From NCBI RefSeq assembly GCF_001436505.1, contig NZ_AYYI01000042.1, positions 1-55,516 of the forward strand: a stretch of DNA of 55,516 bases, given 5' to 3'. The notes beneath the pieces were generated by a model. It had not been told where the DNA came from and did no database searches. It saw nothing but the letters and a program-made list of their open reading frames with translations. Numbering within the stretch: the first letter of the stretch is position 1; every line of letters starts with the position of its first letter. The position numbers and the translations under genes were made by a program. This stretch comes from Loigolactobacillus rennini DSM 20253 (GTDB lineage: Bacteria; Bacillota; Bacilli; Lactobacillales; Lactobacillaceae). Positions 23,123 through 32,967 of the stretch are shown piece by piece.

Positions 23123-23818
23123 ATGTACCCTTTTTTCTGGGACCCTACCTATATTTTAATCATTATCGGACTGCTGATTTCAATGGCAGCTTCAGCTTAC
23201 GTTAACCGGACTTTTCGCCGGTACGACGCTGTCCGTAGCCGCAGCAGTCAAACTGGTACAGACGCAGCACGCTACATCTTACAGCAATCAGGCATCACGG
23301 ACGTCAGCGTACAAGAAATTAGCGGGGATTTAACGGATAATTATAATGGACAAACAAAAGTGTTAAGCTTATCCGCTGCTACTGCCCGCTCGACATCAGT
23401 TGCCGCTATCGGTGTTGCTGCCCATGAATGTGGTCACGCCGTTCAAGACCACCAACAATATCTTCCAATGCGATTACGAACTGCCATCGTGCCACTAGCT
23501 AATATTGGTACCACTGCTTCTTTTCCAATTATTTTATTAGGCATCATTTTAGGCATGAACCATACACTAATTAATATTGGCATTGCGGCATTTTCCTTGG
23601 CCTTACTCTTTCAATTAGTTACATTGCCAGTTGAATTTAATGCCTCACGGCGTGCACTGAACATTCTCTCCACTGGTGGTGTGCTTGCACCTGATGAAAC
23701 CCCAATGGTACGCAAAGTTTTAACTGCTGCGGCCTTAACCTATGTGGCTGCTGCCCTTGCAACTTTCTTACAGCTGTTACGTTTAGTTTTGCTATTCGGA
23801 AATAATCGGGATAATTGA
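23123..23818 (+). CDS. YugP-type membrane zinc metallopeptidase
   Basis: A 231-residue membrane protein with spans at about residues 8-26, 125-145, 148-168 and 200-225. HECGHAVQ at residues 101-108 is the zinc-binding HExxH motif. This fits the YugP neutral-zinc-peptidase-like family, whose substrate is unknown. It lies 73 nt after the amidotransferase gene and is followed by a terminator at 23851. Confidence 0.88.
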   Translation: MYPFFWDPTYILIIIGLLISMAASAYVNRTFRRYDAVRSRSSQTGTDAARYILQQSGITDVSVQEISGDLTDNYNGQTKVLSLSAATARSTSVAAIGVAAHECGHAVQDHQQYLPMRLRTAIVPLANIGTTASFPIILLGIILGMNHTLINIGIAAFSLALLFQLVTLPVEFNASRRALNILSTGGVLAPDETPMVRKVLTAAALTYVAAALATFLQLLRLVLLFGNNRDN

Positions 23819-23850
23819 GCAATCATTTCCAAAAATCACGATAATGTTTT

Positions 23851-23905
23851 CCCCCTTTTTTCAGGGACAGATGATTCTTTCTGTCCACTTTAAAGGGGGA
23901 TTTTT
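23851..23905 (+). terminator. Terminator after the YugP-type gene
   Basis: CCCCCTTT...AAAGGGGG stem with an inner GGACAG/CTGTCC stem, followed by ATTTTT. Confidence 0.85.
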
Positions 23906-24463
23906 AATACCGCAATTAGTTTAAAAACAGTAATAATCGTGTATTTTAATTAGTTTTGCCAGATTAGTGTCATTTATTTATAAAATCAATTCAAATATAA
24001 GAGATAACAAAAACATTACTAACACATCTGCCAACTGATCTGATGTTTTATCATGCAATAATATAGCAACATTAATAAATACTGCAAAGTACTTAATTAA
24101 GACATACTATTTCAATTAAAAAATTAACAAAAAATTTATTATTTAATTATCAACGAAATAACAAATAACTAATGTAAAAATCATTAATGCATTAATTTTT
24201 ATCAATAAAAATAAGTTATTTTTCCCTATACTGAGCTTGTTCGGCGACTTTTTGAAAATTGATTAAGGATTTAACATATCCACAATTTATTAGTGAAAGC
24301 TTTGCTTAAAAGTGTTAACATTTTCTTTATAGTGCAGACTAATTTTAAGTGATTATTAAGTACACAATTTAATTTGTAGTCCATATAGCCTACTATCATT
24401 CCCCCGCTGATAGTAAAAAATATTAACGTTTTGCGTATTAGTCTTTATGGAGGAAATTTAACG
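23906..24463. other. AT-rich intergenic region upstream of the Mga-like gene
   Basis: About 560 bp of very AT-rich DNA with no supported gene. The one clear structure is a hairpin TACTATCA-N9-TGATAGTA (24391-24415) with a CCCCC-rich loop, 48 bp before the Mga-like start. A promoter around 24300-24335 (TTGCTT ... TTTATA) is possible but weak. Confidence 0.5.
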
Positions 24464-25996
24464 ATGAATTTTGAACAAATGATGCTTAACACCCGTACCT
24501 ATCAATATTTTCGCATTTATAACACTTTAATTTCGATGCCTCAGGGGAATTACTCAATTAATGAGGTAGCACAACGCGTTAACTTGCCTTACCCAAAAGT
24601 ATACAAGCTCATTCAGGGACTTGTAGGTGAATTAGGTAAAATTAAGTCAGCGGCTGCAGAATTGATTGCTTCTACCGGTAGCTTAGACACTTCAAAACTA
24701 ATCATTGATTTAAACACATTACGTTATCACTTGATTGCTAATCAACTTCCTTATCAGGTGATTTACTATTTATTGACAAAAAGTGACCCAACAATCGATG
24801 ACTTTTGCACTCAATACCACACTAGTCGGGCAACTGTATTTCGCAAAATTAAGCCGCTTAATGATCAACTACATCAATTTGATCTCCATTTTACCTTTAG
24901 CCGAATGAATATTTTAGGCGATGAACGTAAAACAATTTTATTTTTATTTTGCATTTTTCGCTTAACTACAGAAGGTGCGATTTGGCCATTTAGCCAGTCG
25001 CTGTTTGGTTTGGCTACTAAAGCAAAAAATCAATTTATGCAGCGGATCCAAGTACCACCTGAATTTGAAAATTCTGAAGCCTTTCCCTTGTTAATCGCCA
25101 TTATTGGTTTAAGACTTAGACAAGGTAATACTATCAGTGATTATTCACGTTATGCAGTTTTACTGAAAGGTAATGATAATTATAAATCACATTTACTCGA
25201 TACCGAGCTAGTTCGAAAATGCCATTTTCCTAATTTCACCCCGACACGTAAGTTAGCCGTTTTACATTTTGGATACCACTTATTAAACCTAATTCCAGTT
25301 TTTCGTAAAGACGATGCTTATTTGCGGTCTATGATCGATTATTTTTATACACGGCAAAATATTATCTGGCATTTTGCAACTGACTTTTTGCATTATATGC
25401 AAAAAAATAGTTTTAAAGAACCACACCGTTTAGTCCTTGATAATGTACTATTAGGCAATGTCATCAATGTTGCTTTGGCCTATTATCTGTTTGATGGTCG
25501 CATCCCAACCTTATCGCGAATAGCAAACTTTAAGCGCCATATTTTAACAGGTGGATATGATTACGGACAACTTTACCAAGACATCAATAATTATTTTGCA
25601 CAATTACCAACAGAATTTTCAATTTTCAAGGGAGATCAGCATCAAATGATTCAAGCATTGTATCATTTACTCCTACCTGTTTATACAAAATATAAGCATG
25701 ACTATCACATTCGCATCGGCTTAATGATTCCCGGTGATAGTATGGTCTATCAGCATTATTTAGACCTTTATCAGGGTTTTAATTATATGGATGTTGAGCC
25801 TTATGCCGCGCATGCCTTTAAACAATATGATCTTATTTTTACTTCCTCATTTTCTTTTTACTTAAAAGCAAAAGATCCCCGCGTGATTTATTTTCACCAA
25901 GGGGCTGAACAATCTGAAATCATGCCTTTACTAAAAGCGCGTGATTATTACCTGAAAAAATTTCCAGCATTACCTGAGATCGGCGCAATTTATTGA
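24464..25996 (+). CDS. Mga-like transcriptional regulator
   Basis: A 510-residue protein with two N-terminal helix-turn-helix units (YSINEVAQRVNLPYPKVYKLIQG near residue 35, FCTQYHTSRATVFRKIKPLN near 110), a central PRD-like helical region (about 170-390) and an EIIB-like C-terminus (IRIGLMIPGDSM near 420, then DLIFTSS). This is the Mga/AtxA layout of PTS-responsive virulence or niche regulators. ATG 24464 has GGAGG 9-10 nt upstream. The target is unknown; no adjacent co-directional operon exists, and it is flanked by a long AT-rich promoter region. Confidence 0.85.
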   Translation: MNFEQMMLNTRTYQYFRIYNTLISMPQGNYSINEVAQRVNLPYPKVYKLIQGLVGELGKIKSAAAELIASTGSLDTSKLIIDLNTLRYHLIANQLPYQVIYYLLTKSDPTIDDFCTQYHTSRATVFRKIKPLNDQLHQFDLHFTFSRMNILGDERKTILFLFCIFRLTTEGAIWPFSQSLFGLATKAKNQFMQRIQVPPEFENSEAFPLLIAIIGLRLRQGNTISDYSRYAVLLKGNDNYKSHLLDTELVRKCHFPNFTPTRKLAVLHFGYHLLNLIPVFRKDDAYLRSMIDYFYTRQNIIWHFATDFLHYMQKNSFKEPHRLVLDNVLLGNVINVALAYYLFDGRIPTLSRIANFKRHILTGGYDYGQLYQDINNYFAQLPTEFSIFKGDQHQMIQALYHLLLPVYTKYKHDYHIRIGLMIPGDSMVYQHYLDLYQGFNYMDVEPYAAHAFKQYDLIFTSSFSFYLKAKDPRVIYFHQGAEQSEIMPLLKARDYYLKKFPALPEIGAIY

Positions 25997-26103
25997 TCAT
26001 GCTGAAAGAATTATAACTGTGAGTTTTACCAGTCGCACAACATGCATTGAAAAAACTATTAATACTTTAGACCACAACTCAAATATCATTTTCATAATCA
26101 AAG

Positions 26104-26148
26104 AAGCTGTACAATAAGTCAATTATGACTTATCGTACAGCTTTTTTA
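26104..26148 (+). terminator. Bidirectional terminator between Mga-like and AKR genes
   Basis: Stem AAGCTGTAC/GTACAGCTT extended by ATAAGTCA/TGACTTAT, followed by TTTTTTATTTTA on the plus strand. Confidence 0.85.
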
Positions 26149-26180
26149 TTTTATGGCTTCAATGACCATCGTTTAACTAT

Positions 26181-27101
26181 CTATGGCAAATTATTGCCCG
26201 CTGCTAAATAGACGTCATACCATTCTTGATGTGTTAACTGAACGTTAGCACCAGCTGCCATTTGAGCAATTCGACCTTGATTCATACTCCCCAAAATAAC
26301 CTGCATATTTGCTGGGTGCCGTAAAATCCAAGCAACTGCAATGCCATTTTTAGTAACGTGATATTTATCCGCTAATTTTTGTAATTCATCGTTTAGCTGT
26401 TTGAATTTTGGATTATCAATAAAGACACCTTCAAAAAAGCCATATTGGAAAGGACTCCAAGCTTGAATTGTCATATTGTGAAGGCGTGAATACTCAATGA
26501 TACCACCATCATGATCAACACTGCGCGGATCAGACATATTTACATGGATACCCGCATCAATTGGGCCCGTATGCTTAATGCCAAATTGTAATTGGTTGAC
26601 AATCAATTTTTGCTGCACGCTGTGTTGTAGTAATTCAACTTGGTTAGGATTCATGTTGCTGACACCAAATTGCCGAACTTTGCCTGCATTTTGTAAGGTG
26701 TTAAACGCATCCGCAACCTGTTCCGGTTCAATCAAAGCATCCGGCCGGTGCAACAATAAAGAATCAACATAATCAAGGCCTAAACGTTGCAAGCTGTGAT
26801 CGACTGCATCCAATAAGTATTGTTTGGAGAAATCATAAGCATGGTCCCGAATCCCAACTTTAGTTTGAACAAAAATGTGATCGCGTTGAAGATTAGATTG
26901 TTTAAGTGCATGGCCAAACCGTTTTTCACATTCTCCATCACCATAAACATCTGCATTATCAAAAAAGTTAATCCCGTTACCAGCAGCTGTTTCTAAAACT
27001 TGCTGCGCTGCGGCATCACTATCCAAACCATTGATCCGCATCACGCCTAAGGCAACTGCAGAGGCATTTAAACCACTACCACCAAGATCTACTTGCTTCA
27101 C
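26181..27101 (-). CDS. Aldo/keto reductase
   Basis: A 306-residue TIM-barrel NADPH oxidoreductase. The catalytic tetrad is seen as Asp and Tyr in FFDNADVYGDGE, Lys in FVQTKVGI and His in SLLLHRPD. It belongs to the broad YcsN/YdhF-like branch by the SNMNPNQVELLQ and WSPFQYGFFEG segments. The physiological substrate is unknown. It is convergent with the Mga-like gene and separated from it by a terminator. Confidence 0.9.
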   Translation of the reverse strand: MKQVDLGGSGLNASAVALGVMRINGLDSDAAAQQVLETAAGNGINFFDNADVYGDGECEKRFGHALKQSNLQRDHIFVQTKVGIRDHAYDFSKQYLLDAVDHSLQRLGLDYVDSLLLHRPDALIEPEQVADAFNTLQNAGKVRQFGVSNMNPNQVELLQHSVQQKLIVNQLQFGIKHTGPIDAGIHVNMSDPRSVDHDGGIIEYSRLHNMTIQAWSPFQYGFFEGVFIDNPKFKQLNDELQKLADKYHVTKNGIAVAWILRHPANMQVILGSMNQGRIAQMAAGANVQLTHQEWYDVYLAAGNNLP

Positions 27102-27550
27102 AATAATTCATCCCTTTCTGTTGTTTAACTTCAGTTTAGCACTTTTAGCCTAAAGCTGGGCAAATAACGTCATTGCAACCAGAAAGAAGTAAAACAGTTA
27201 AACAAAAAAGAGAAAATGCTGAGAAATTCAGTGCAAAAAATAGAAAGCAGCAATTCTGCTAGTCATCAGTAAATTAAGCCTTACCAAATCATTTTCATTA
27301 AAAAATAAAACAAGTGAATTGAAAGTTAATTTACTGGGTAAAAAAATATTCATAATTCACCCCAATTCTGCACAACGTGCTATTCTTAAATCATTCTCAG
27401 AAAGGAGCCATAAAGCAGTTATGTTAGGGAAATCTATCTTACAACCTTGGATACATTGGCATCAAAAAATTTTCAACTGTTTTACGACCCAACGTTCAGT
27501 AACAGCAATTCTTAAAAACTACTATTAGGAGGAAAATAAACAAGCACGCT
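27102..27550. other. Intergenic region, no firm gene
   Basis: About 450 bp. A short frame ATG 27421-27528 could encode a 35-residue peptide (MLGKSILQPWIHWHQ...), but AGGAG lies 14 nt before its start, too far, and the composition gives no support. AGGAGG at 27528-27533 is not followed by an ATG. I see nothing else that can be named. Confidence 0.4.
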
Positions 27551-27591
27551 AAAAACACCTAGAGTAAAAGCCATTTACTCTAGGTGTTTTT
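27551..27591 (-). terminator. Bidirectional terminator after the TcaA-like gene
   Basis: AAAAACACCTAGAGTAAA pairs with TTTACTCTAGGTGTTTTT, with U-tracts on both strands. It ends the minus-strand gene at 27600. Confidence 0.9.
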
Positions 27592-27599
27592 ACCTTTAA

Positions 27600-29762
27600 C
27601 TAATGATCAATTTTTTGTTCATGATCACCAAAATCAATTACTTTTAGCTGGCTGGGATCATTGGTTAAATGTGCAGCTGAATACCGATAGGTCTGTACTC
27701 GTGGCTGTAAACCAGAAGCAGCTAAATAATTAGTAGTGTAAGTAACCGTATAATCAACTGTCGTTTGATTATCTTTAGTTAACACTTGATCTACTTTAAC
27801 CTTAAAACTAGTGTGATCAATATTGCTGTTCACATTACGTGCTTGTGTAATAAATGTTGCTAATTTTTTATAAGCTGCCGCTTCTTTACCAGTTTTAAAG
27901 TAATTTGCTAACGCTGTTGTATCATTTTGATTATTCCGATTAGTCGCCGTACTAACAGTCTGATAAAGCTTAGTTAAGAGAGTTTCTGTTTGCTCCGTCG
28001 TAGGAACATTTTTAAAATCAGCTTGAACCGTTTGATCCGCTTTTTTAGTCAGTTTAATAGACTTAGTTTTAATTGTTTTACCTGCTTGCTTAGTTTCTAA
28101 ATGCAATCTCAAATTAGGTTCCCAAGTCAAAGCAGCTAATGTAAGTTTTCCATTTTGCAACTGGCCCTTATTTTCATGATTGACGTATACAGTTGCATCA
28201 GCCACATTACTGTGTACCACCGGCGTCACGGGCTTCAACGTCAAATCGATCGTTTGTGCGTCGGCTGCTAGAAAAGTTGGCTGCACCTTTCTAGTTAACG
28301 TTTTATCATTCGTTTTTGCCTCAACTTTTAAGGTGTAAGTACCAGGTATAAATGGTCCGATTTTTTGCGTTGCCGTCGGTTTTTCTGCCGTAACATTTTG
28401 CCCGTCTAAATAAATAGAAGGTGATGGTAAATGCGTAGCAATCGTCCGATAAGTTGGCGTAATCGTCAATTGATAAGCAGGAAAAATAAAATGCTTGCCC
28501 TGCTTAACAAAACCTAAAGTCCCATCTTTAGTACTATCCTGTTTGGTCAATTGTTTTTTACTGGTCTTCAAATAACTTGGATTTGCTTTAATGAAACGGA
28601 TAAATGGCCGACTATTTCCTGGTGTTAAACGCAAATCGTTATTTGTACTAGCCAACACTTGGCTTACTTTACTCGGGTTATGAGTCGCCAACACAGTAAA
28701 CGCACGATTAAGCTGTGCAGGACGACTATAATAATGCTTGCCAAAGAAAAAAGCACCAAGTAAGATGACCACTACAACAATTAAGCCAATCCACCATTTG
28801 CGGTGTGTTTTGTGTTGCCGCTGTTGCGGTTTTTCTTCTTTTTGGCCAGCCTTTTCAATTGCCGGTTTGACGGCTGAAGTTTCAGCCTCACTAGTAGCTG
28901 AAGCTGCATCATTTTGTTGTAATGATGTTGCAGCCCGCTCTTCCGGCGTAATTGCTTGAGCCGTACTATAAGCTGCTGAGTCAACATCGCTAGCAGACGC
29001 TGACTGCTCATGCCGTGCCATTCGCGTCGCTGGTTGTGCGCTTTCCGCATCTGAAGCGCTACTGTGATTTAACTGTACATCTTTTTTTTGCAACCGGTGG
29101 CGCGGTTGCTCACTATCAGTTGCAGCCCGCACTTGGTCAACAATATCACTAATATCCTTCGTTTTATCGGCAATGTGTGCTTCACGCCGACTGGATAATG
29201 ACGTTGCAGACTTAGGTGCACTGCTAGTTGGCTGTCCTAAATCTTTAGGCTCTAATTGCTGGGTTGCTTGTTTTAATTTAGCAATAACTGCTTCTGGCTT
29301 TTCTTCAGTATCAATTGCCGAAAGAATGGCCGCCGCTGAAGCAGCGCTCTTAATGACACGCTCATCAACGCCAGATCCAGCAGGCTCAGCTTGACTGGTC
29401 ACAGCTGTTGAAGCTGGTTTTTTTGCTGTTTGGCTAGCAGACTGATCATGTTTAACCATACTAGCAGCACTTGCTTTCGTCGTCTGGCTAACATTATTAG
29501 CAGACTCAGTCACGTCAGCCGCCGAAGTAGGCGTCGCACTGGTGGTACTGGTATCTGCGGCCTGAGACACAGCCGATTTATTTTTAGGTTGTGAACGGCC
29601 TTCACGATAGGCAACTAAATCAAAACCACAATTTGCACAAGTTTTATCACTGACCATTATCGGTGCACCACAATTTGGGCAGAAAAATTCGCCAGCACCA
29701 AGATCCCCTAGATCCGTCGCAAAAAGATGTGTATTATTTTTTAATTGTGACAATCGATTCAT
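27600..29762 (-). CDS. TcaA-like zinc-ribbon membrane protein
   Basis: Residues 25-55 hold a zinc ribbon (FFCPNCGAPIM, then CANCGFD). Residues 60-320 are a long Ala/Ser/Thr/Gln-rich, probably disordered cytoplasmic region. One membrane span (WWIGLIVVVVILLGAFFFG) lies near residue 330, and the remaining about 370 residues would be outside the membrane, containing TcaA-like beta-rich domains and an NTF2-like C-terminus. TcaA-type proteins affect cell-wall stress and glycopeptide response. ATG 29762 is 10 nt after AAAGGAG; the upstream ATG 29783 overlaps that ribosome site. Named by layout, moderately sure. Confidence 0.78.
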   Translation of the reverse strand: MNRLSQLKNNTHLFATDLGDLGAGEFFCPNCGAPIMVSDKTCANCGFDLVAYREGRSQPKNKSAVSQAADTSTTSATPTSAADVTESANNVSQTTKASAASMVKHDQSASQTAKKPASTAVTSQAEPAGSGVDERVIKSAASAAAILSAIDTEEKPEAVIAKLKQATQQLEPKDLGQPTSSAPKSATSLSSRREAHIADKTKDISDIVDQVRAATDSEQPRHRLQKKDVQLNHSSASDAESAQPATRMARHEQSASASDVDSAAYSTAQAITPEERAATSLQQNDAASATSEAETSAVKPAIEKAGQKEEKPQQRQHKTHRKWWIGLIVVVVILLGAFFFGKHYYSRPAQLNRAFTVLATHNPSKVSQVLASTNNDLRLTPGNSRPFIRFIKANPSYLKTSKKQLTKQDSTKDGTLGFVKQGKHFIFPAYQLTITPTYRTIATHLPSPSIYLDGQNVTAEKPTATQKIGPFIPGTYTLKVEAKTNDKTLTRKVQPTFLAADAQTIDLTLKPVTPVVHSNVADATVYVNHENKGQLQNGKLTLAALTWEPNLRLHLETKQAGKTIKTKSIKLTKKADQTVQADFKNVPTTEQTETLLTKLYQTVSTATNRNNQNDTTALANYFKTGKEAAAYKKLATFITQARNVNSNIDHTSFKVKVDQVLTKDNQTTVDYTVTYTTNYLAASGLQPRVQTYRYSAAHLTNDPSQLKVIDFGDHEQKIDH

Positions 29763-29878
29763 GGACGGATGGCTCCTTTTCATTCAATATTCATTAAATT
29801 TACTTATCGAATTGTTTCTTATAATAACTACCTATAAGAATAGCATTAATTAATCTAAGCTTCAATTTTGCTTGCGCC

Positions 29879-30343
29879 TTATGCTTGATCCTTAGTAGCT
29901 GCTTTTAATTCAGTGATTTTTTGATTAATTTCGTCATCAATTTTTTTGCTGACCACTTGTGGTTGTGCTAAAAATTCAGCAACACTACTCATCTCATCGA
30001 TTCGCATACCAGAAGCGTTCAAATTATCAGCAGTTGTAATCAAATAAAGATTAACCACTGCTTGATCTTCAGCGTTAGTTAACAGCTTGATTTTATCGAC
30101 CAGTTCATAGGGCAAATTAATGATCCCAGCTTGTAATTCAATTGTTGCAGGCACTTCAAATGGTAAGTCAATCTTAATTTGACTGATTTTCCCAGCTTGC
30201 AATGCTTTTTCCAACTGAGAATAAGCCGCTGTTACCTTTTTAAGCACCATATTCGTGATGTCTGTTTTAGTTAATTTCACCGTGATTGTTTGGTATTTTT
30301 CTTCTTGCAAGGTGGTAATAAACTGCTTAGTTTGTATTTCCAT
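29879..30343 (-). CDS. Hypothetical protein
   Basis: A 154-residue soluble protein of mixed strands and helices, with no family recognised. It opens MEIQTKQFITTLQEEKYQTI and ends in a charged helix (KIDDEINQKITELKAATKDQ). No signal peptide or membrane span. ATG 30343 has GGAGGG 10 nt upstream. It precedes the TcaA-like gene with 116 nt between, so the two may share a transcript. Confidence 0.6.
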   Translation of the reverse strand: MEIQTKQFITTLQEEKYQTITVKLTKTDITNMVLKKVTAAYSQLEKALQAGKISQIKIDLPFEVPATIELQAGIINLPYELVDKIKLLTNAEDQAVVNLYLITTADNLNASGMRIDEMSSVAEFLAQPQVVSKKIDDEINQKITELKAATKDQA

Positions 30344-30564
30344 TCGGTTTAAACCCTCCACCGTTATCCGATCACAAAATCTTTTTATACCTATTTAGTA
30401 TAACCCACCACTATCCTTCACGCTAGCAAAAAAATAGCAGCACTAATGCCGCAATTTTCATCGACAACAAACAACAGTCATAATTTCTGTCAAATCAAAT
30501 AGCGAATGGCCTTTTAGCCATCCGCCATCTAACCGATTAAGAACCTGACACTAAACCATTAGCG

Positions 30565-31206
30565 CTAAAACGCACTTTTAATAGGGGTGTCACCATTAAC
30601 CAGTTCGTAAATATGATTTCGCGATTGTGGTTTTGCCAAAACTGCAACGACCGCTGCTGCCACATCATCGCGGGAAATACGTTTTTCAGCTGCCGTTGCT
30701 GGATGCAAATTCACTTTACCTGTTCCGGGATCATTAGTGAGCATCCCAGGCCGAAAAATCGTGTAATTTAATTGTGTTCGTTGTTGCAGCCACTCGTCTG
30801 CATAATATTTAGCAACATAGTAAGGCTCAATACCTGTTTGTGGCCATTTTTCACGTTGATCGGTGTACAACGCACTAACCATGATGTAGCGCTTAATTCC
30901 AGCTTTTTCTGCCGCTAACATCGTCTTAACAGCGCCATCCAAATCAATCTTAAGGGTGGCATCATCTCCAGTTTTGCCACCTGAACCAGCTGTAAAAATA
31001 ACATTATCAACATCGCTAAACGCTTGCACCATATTTTCTGGTAAAGCTGTTAAATCAAATAAATACGGGGTTGCTCCTAACTGACTGATCGCCGCTTTTT
31101 GCTTGTCATCACGAATACCTGCAATCACATGTTCACCAGTTGCAGCCAGTTGTTTGGTTAAACGCTGCCCAACCTGGCCATGAGCACCAACAATAAAAGT
31201 TGTCAT
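30565..31206 (-). CDS. NAD(P)-binding, NmrA/SDR-like oxidoreductase
   Basis: A 213-residue Rossmann protein: TTFIVGAHGQVGQRLTKQL at the N-terminus is the cofactor loop, DVDNVIFTAGSGG the next strand, and YYVAKYYADEWLQQR carries the YxxxK pair. This matches the atypical SDR family often annotated as NAD(P)H-binding or sugar epimerase-like. ATG 31206 follows AGGAGG. It is divergent from a MarR-type gene (31354), which may regulate it; the 147-bp gap holds both promoters. Confidence 0.85.
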   Translation of the reverse strand: MTTFIVGAHGQVGQRLTKQLAATGEHVIAGIRDDKQKAAISQLGATPYLFDLTALPENMVQAFSDVDNVIFTAGSGGKTGDDATLKIDLDGAVKTMLAAEKAGIKRYIMVSALYTDQREKWPQTGIEPYYVAKYYADEWLQQRTQLNYTIFRPGMLTNDPGTGKVNLHPATAAEKRISRDDVAAAVVAVLAKPQSRNHIYELVNGDTPIKSAF

Positions 31207-31353
31207 TTTATGACCTCCTGTTCAATGATAATGCAGTTAGAAATGTTTGTTGAATAACTGCTGTGCAATGGTTTACACTTAATTTAAGTTTAACGCACTT
31301 ATCACGATTACACCTAATCTTTTGACCCATAACGATCTGGAGGCACAATTAAA

Positions 31354-31851
31354 ATGGATAAAATCAATTATTTTCAAAAAGAAATTGAACCCACATTATT
31401 GCAAATTGCGGCAACCACTGCTGGCAACAGCTCATTTGAACAAGAATGGCTAGTTCAGCACTTAAACAAAACGCCACAGTGGCAACACGTTTTAAAAAAT
31501 CTGCCGCTACTTTCATTACATACACTGGCAGATATTGGTCAAAATCAACCCATCAATGGCACAGAATTAACCACGCATTTACAAGTATCTAAAGGTGCGA
31601 TTTCAAAAACAGTGACCAAATTAATTAAATATGAATTAATTACACGTTTTCAACGCACTGATAATCGCAAAGAAGTTTACTACTCTTTAACTACTAAAGG
31701 GCAACAATTAAATCGGGCTCACCAGCAGTTACACAATGAACTAAATGTTAAAATGCAACGTTTGCTAGTAGACTATAATCAAGCTGAACTCGCTTTAATC
31801 GCAAAATTTGTCAAACAAATACAAGCATTGCATGCGGAAAATTTTAATTAA
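31354..31851 (+). CDS. MarR-family transcriptional regulator
   Basis: A 165-residue winged-helix protein with the recognition region GTELTTHLQVSKGAISKTVTKL (helices) and the wing RFQRTDNRKEVYYSLTTKG. ATG 31354 follows GGAGG. Divergent from the NAD(P)-binding gene, the usual arrangement for redox or electrophile-responsive MarR pairs. Its stop overlaps the stop of the convergent transporter gene by 4 bp. Confidence 0.9.
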   Translation: MDKINYFQKEIEPTLLQIAATTAGNSSFEQEWLVQHLNKTPQWQHVLKNLPLLSLHTLADIGQNQPINGTELTTHLQVSKGAISKTVTKLIKYELITRFQRTDNRKEVYYSLTTKGQQLNRAHQQLHNELNVKMQRLLVDYNQAELALIAKFVKQIQALHAENFN

Positions 31852-32771
31852 GATGATGCTTGCTGATCAATAGGCTGTGGTCGTGCTAGCGCTAAAATAA
31901 AGACAGTGCTTAAAATGAACAAGGCACCAATTAACTGAATCCACCCAAAATGGACGTTTAAGAATAAGACAGATAACGTTGTTGCTGCTAAAGGTTCAAA
32001 AGCATCTAGCAAACCAACGGCTGTAGCCGAAATGTAATCTAAACTGGCTAAATAAGCAGTGTACGCGACAACCGACCCTAACAAGACAACAAACCAATAA
32101 CCTAAATGGCCAATCAGATCAAAATGCGGGACGTCACGCCAAATTGGCTGGACAAAATTAAATAAAATACCACCAATTGTCATGGCCCAGCCAGAAATGG
32201 CCAGCGTGCCATATTTAACCAATAATTTAGCGGGAAGTAAAACATATGCAGCTGCGGCTAGGCCAGTTGCAACACCCCAAAAAAGCGCCCTTGGCGACAT
32301 GGTCAAGTGCGTGGGATTACCGCCAGTCACCAATAAAAAAGTCCCTGATAAAGCAACTAGTACGGCAATTAAATCGGGACGCCGTGGATGAACATGTTCA
32401 CGAAAAACCGTGTAAACTACAATAAATACTGGCGATAAAAATTGTAAAATCGTGGCTGTCGCAGCATTACCAACTGCAACAGCTTTATAATAAATGTACT
32501 GCATAGCAAACATGCCACCCAGCATAAAAATTAAAAGTGCCACCACATCACGCCCTGAATGCCAAATCGCGAATAATCTTTTGCGCTCCTTTGGCAATAA
32601 CAAACACAATAACAATAATAAAAGTCCTGAAATTAACATTTTCGATTCCACTAGCCAATTAAGGCTCATATGGTACTGGGTAAATAAGAATTGTGCAATC
32701 GGTCCAGAAATCCCCCAAAATAATGCCCCAATTGCCGCAAGAAAAATTCCTTGTAATTGCTTCAACCGCAT
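31848..32771 (-). CDS. EamA/DMT-family transporter
   Basis: A 307-residue membrane protein with ten predicted spans and two EamA repeats (FLAAIGALFWGISGPIAQFL near residue 9, LFWGVATGLAAAAYVLLP near 163). Drug/metabolite transporters of this type export or import small metabolites; the substrate cannot be inferred. ATG 32771 follows GAGGAGGAAATTGTC. Tail-to-tail overlap with the MarR gene. Confidence 0.9.
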   Translation of the reverse strand: MRLKQLQGIFLAAIGALFWGISGPIAQFLFTQYHMSLNWLVESKMLISGLLLLLLCLLLPKERKRLFAIWHSGRDVVALLIFMLGGMFAMQYIYYKAVAVGNAATATILQFLSPVFIVVYTVFREHVHPRRPDLIAVLVALSGTFLLVTGGNPTHLTMSPRALFWGVATGLAAAAYVLLPAKLLVKYGTLAISGWAMTIGGILFNFVQPIWRDVPHFDLIGHLGYWFVVLLGSVVAYTAYLASLDYISATAVGLLDAFEPLAATTLSVLFLNVHFGWIQLIGALFILSTVFILALARPQPIDQQASS

Positions 32772-32857
32772 GACAATTTCCTCCTCTTCCTCCTAATCTA
32801 ACACAACCTTTTTATGAAATCAGCGACAATTGAACAATAAATTTAAATTTATAAAAA

Positions 32858-32907
32858 AATACCACAAGATTACTTTAATACTAAGCAAAAATAATCTTAT
32901 GGTATTA
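32858..32907. repeat. Imperfect 14-bp inverted repeat
   Basis: AATACCACAAGATTA pairs with TAATCTTATGGTATT with one mismatch and an about 20-nt spacer. It lies between the phosphoketolase terminator and the transporter promoter; it could be a second terminator or an operator. Confidence 0.5.
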
Positions 32908-32930
32908 CTTATAAATTAATTTTAGTTATT

Positions 32931-32957
32931 AAAAAAGCAGCATAACGCTGCTTTTTT
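32931..32957 (-). terminator. Terminator of the phosphoketolase gene
   Basis: AAAAAAGCAGC-ATAAC-GCTGCTTTTTT, with U-tracts on both strands, 11 nt after the stop codon. Confidence 0.92.
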
Positions 32958-32967
32958 AAAACCAAAT

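Noticed and set aside
27319-27528. 69-residue reading frame in the gap before the TcaA-like gene
   Set aside because: No ribosome site at a usable distance, no standard ATG at its head and unconvincing composition.
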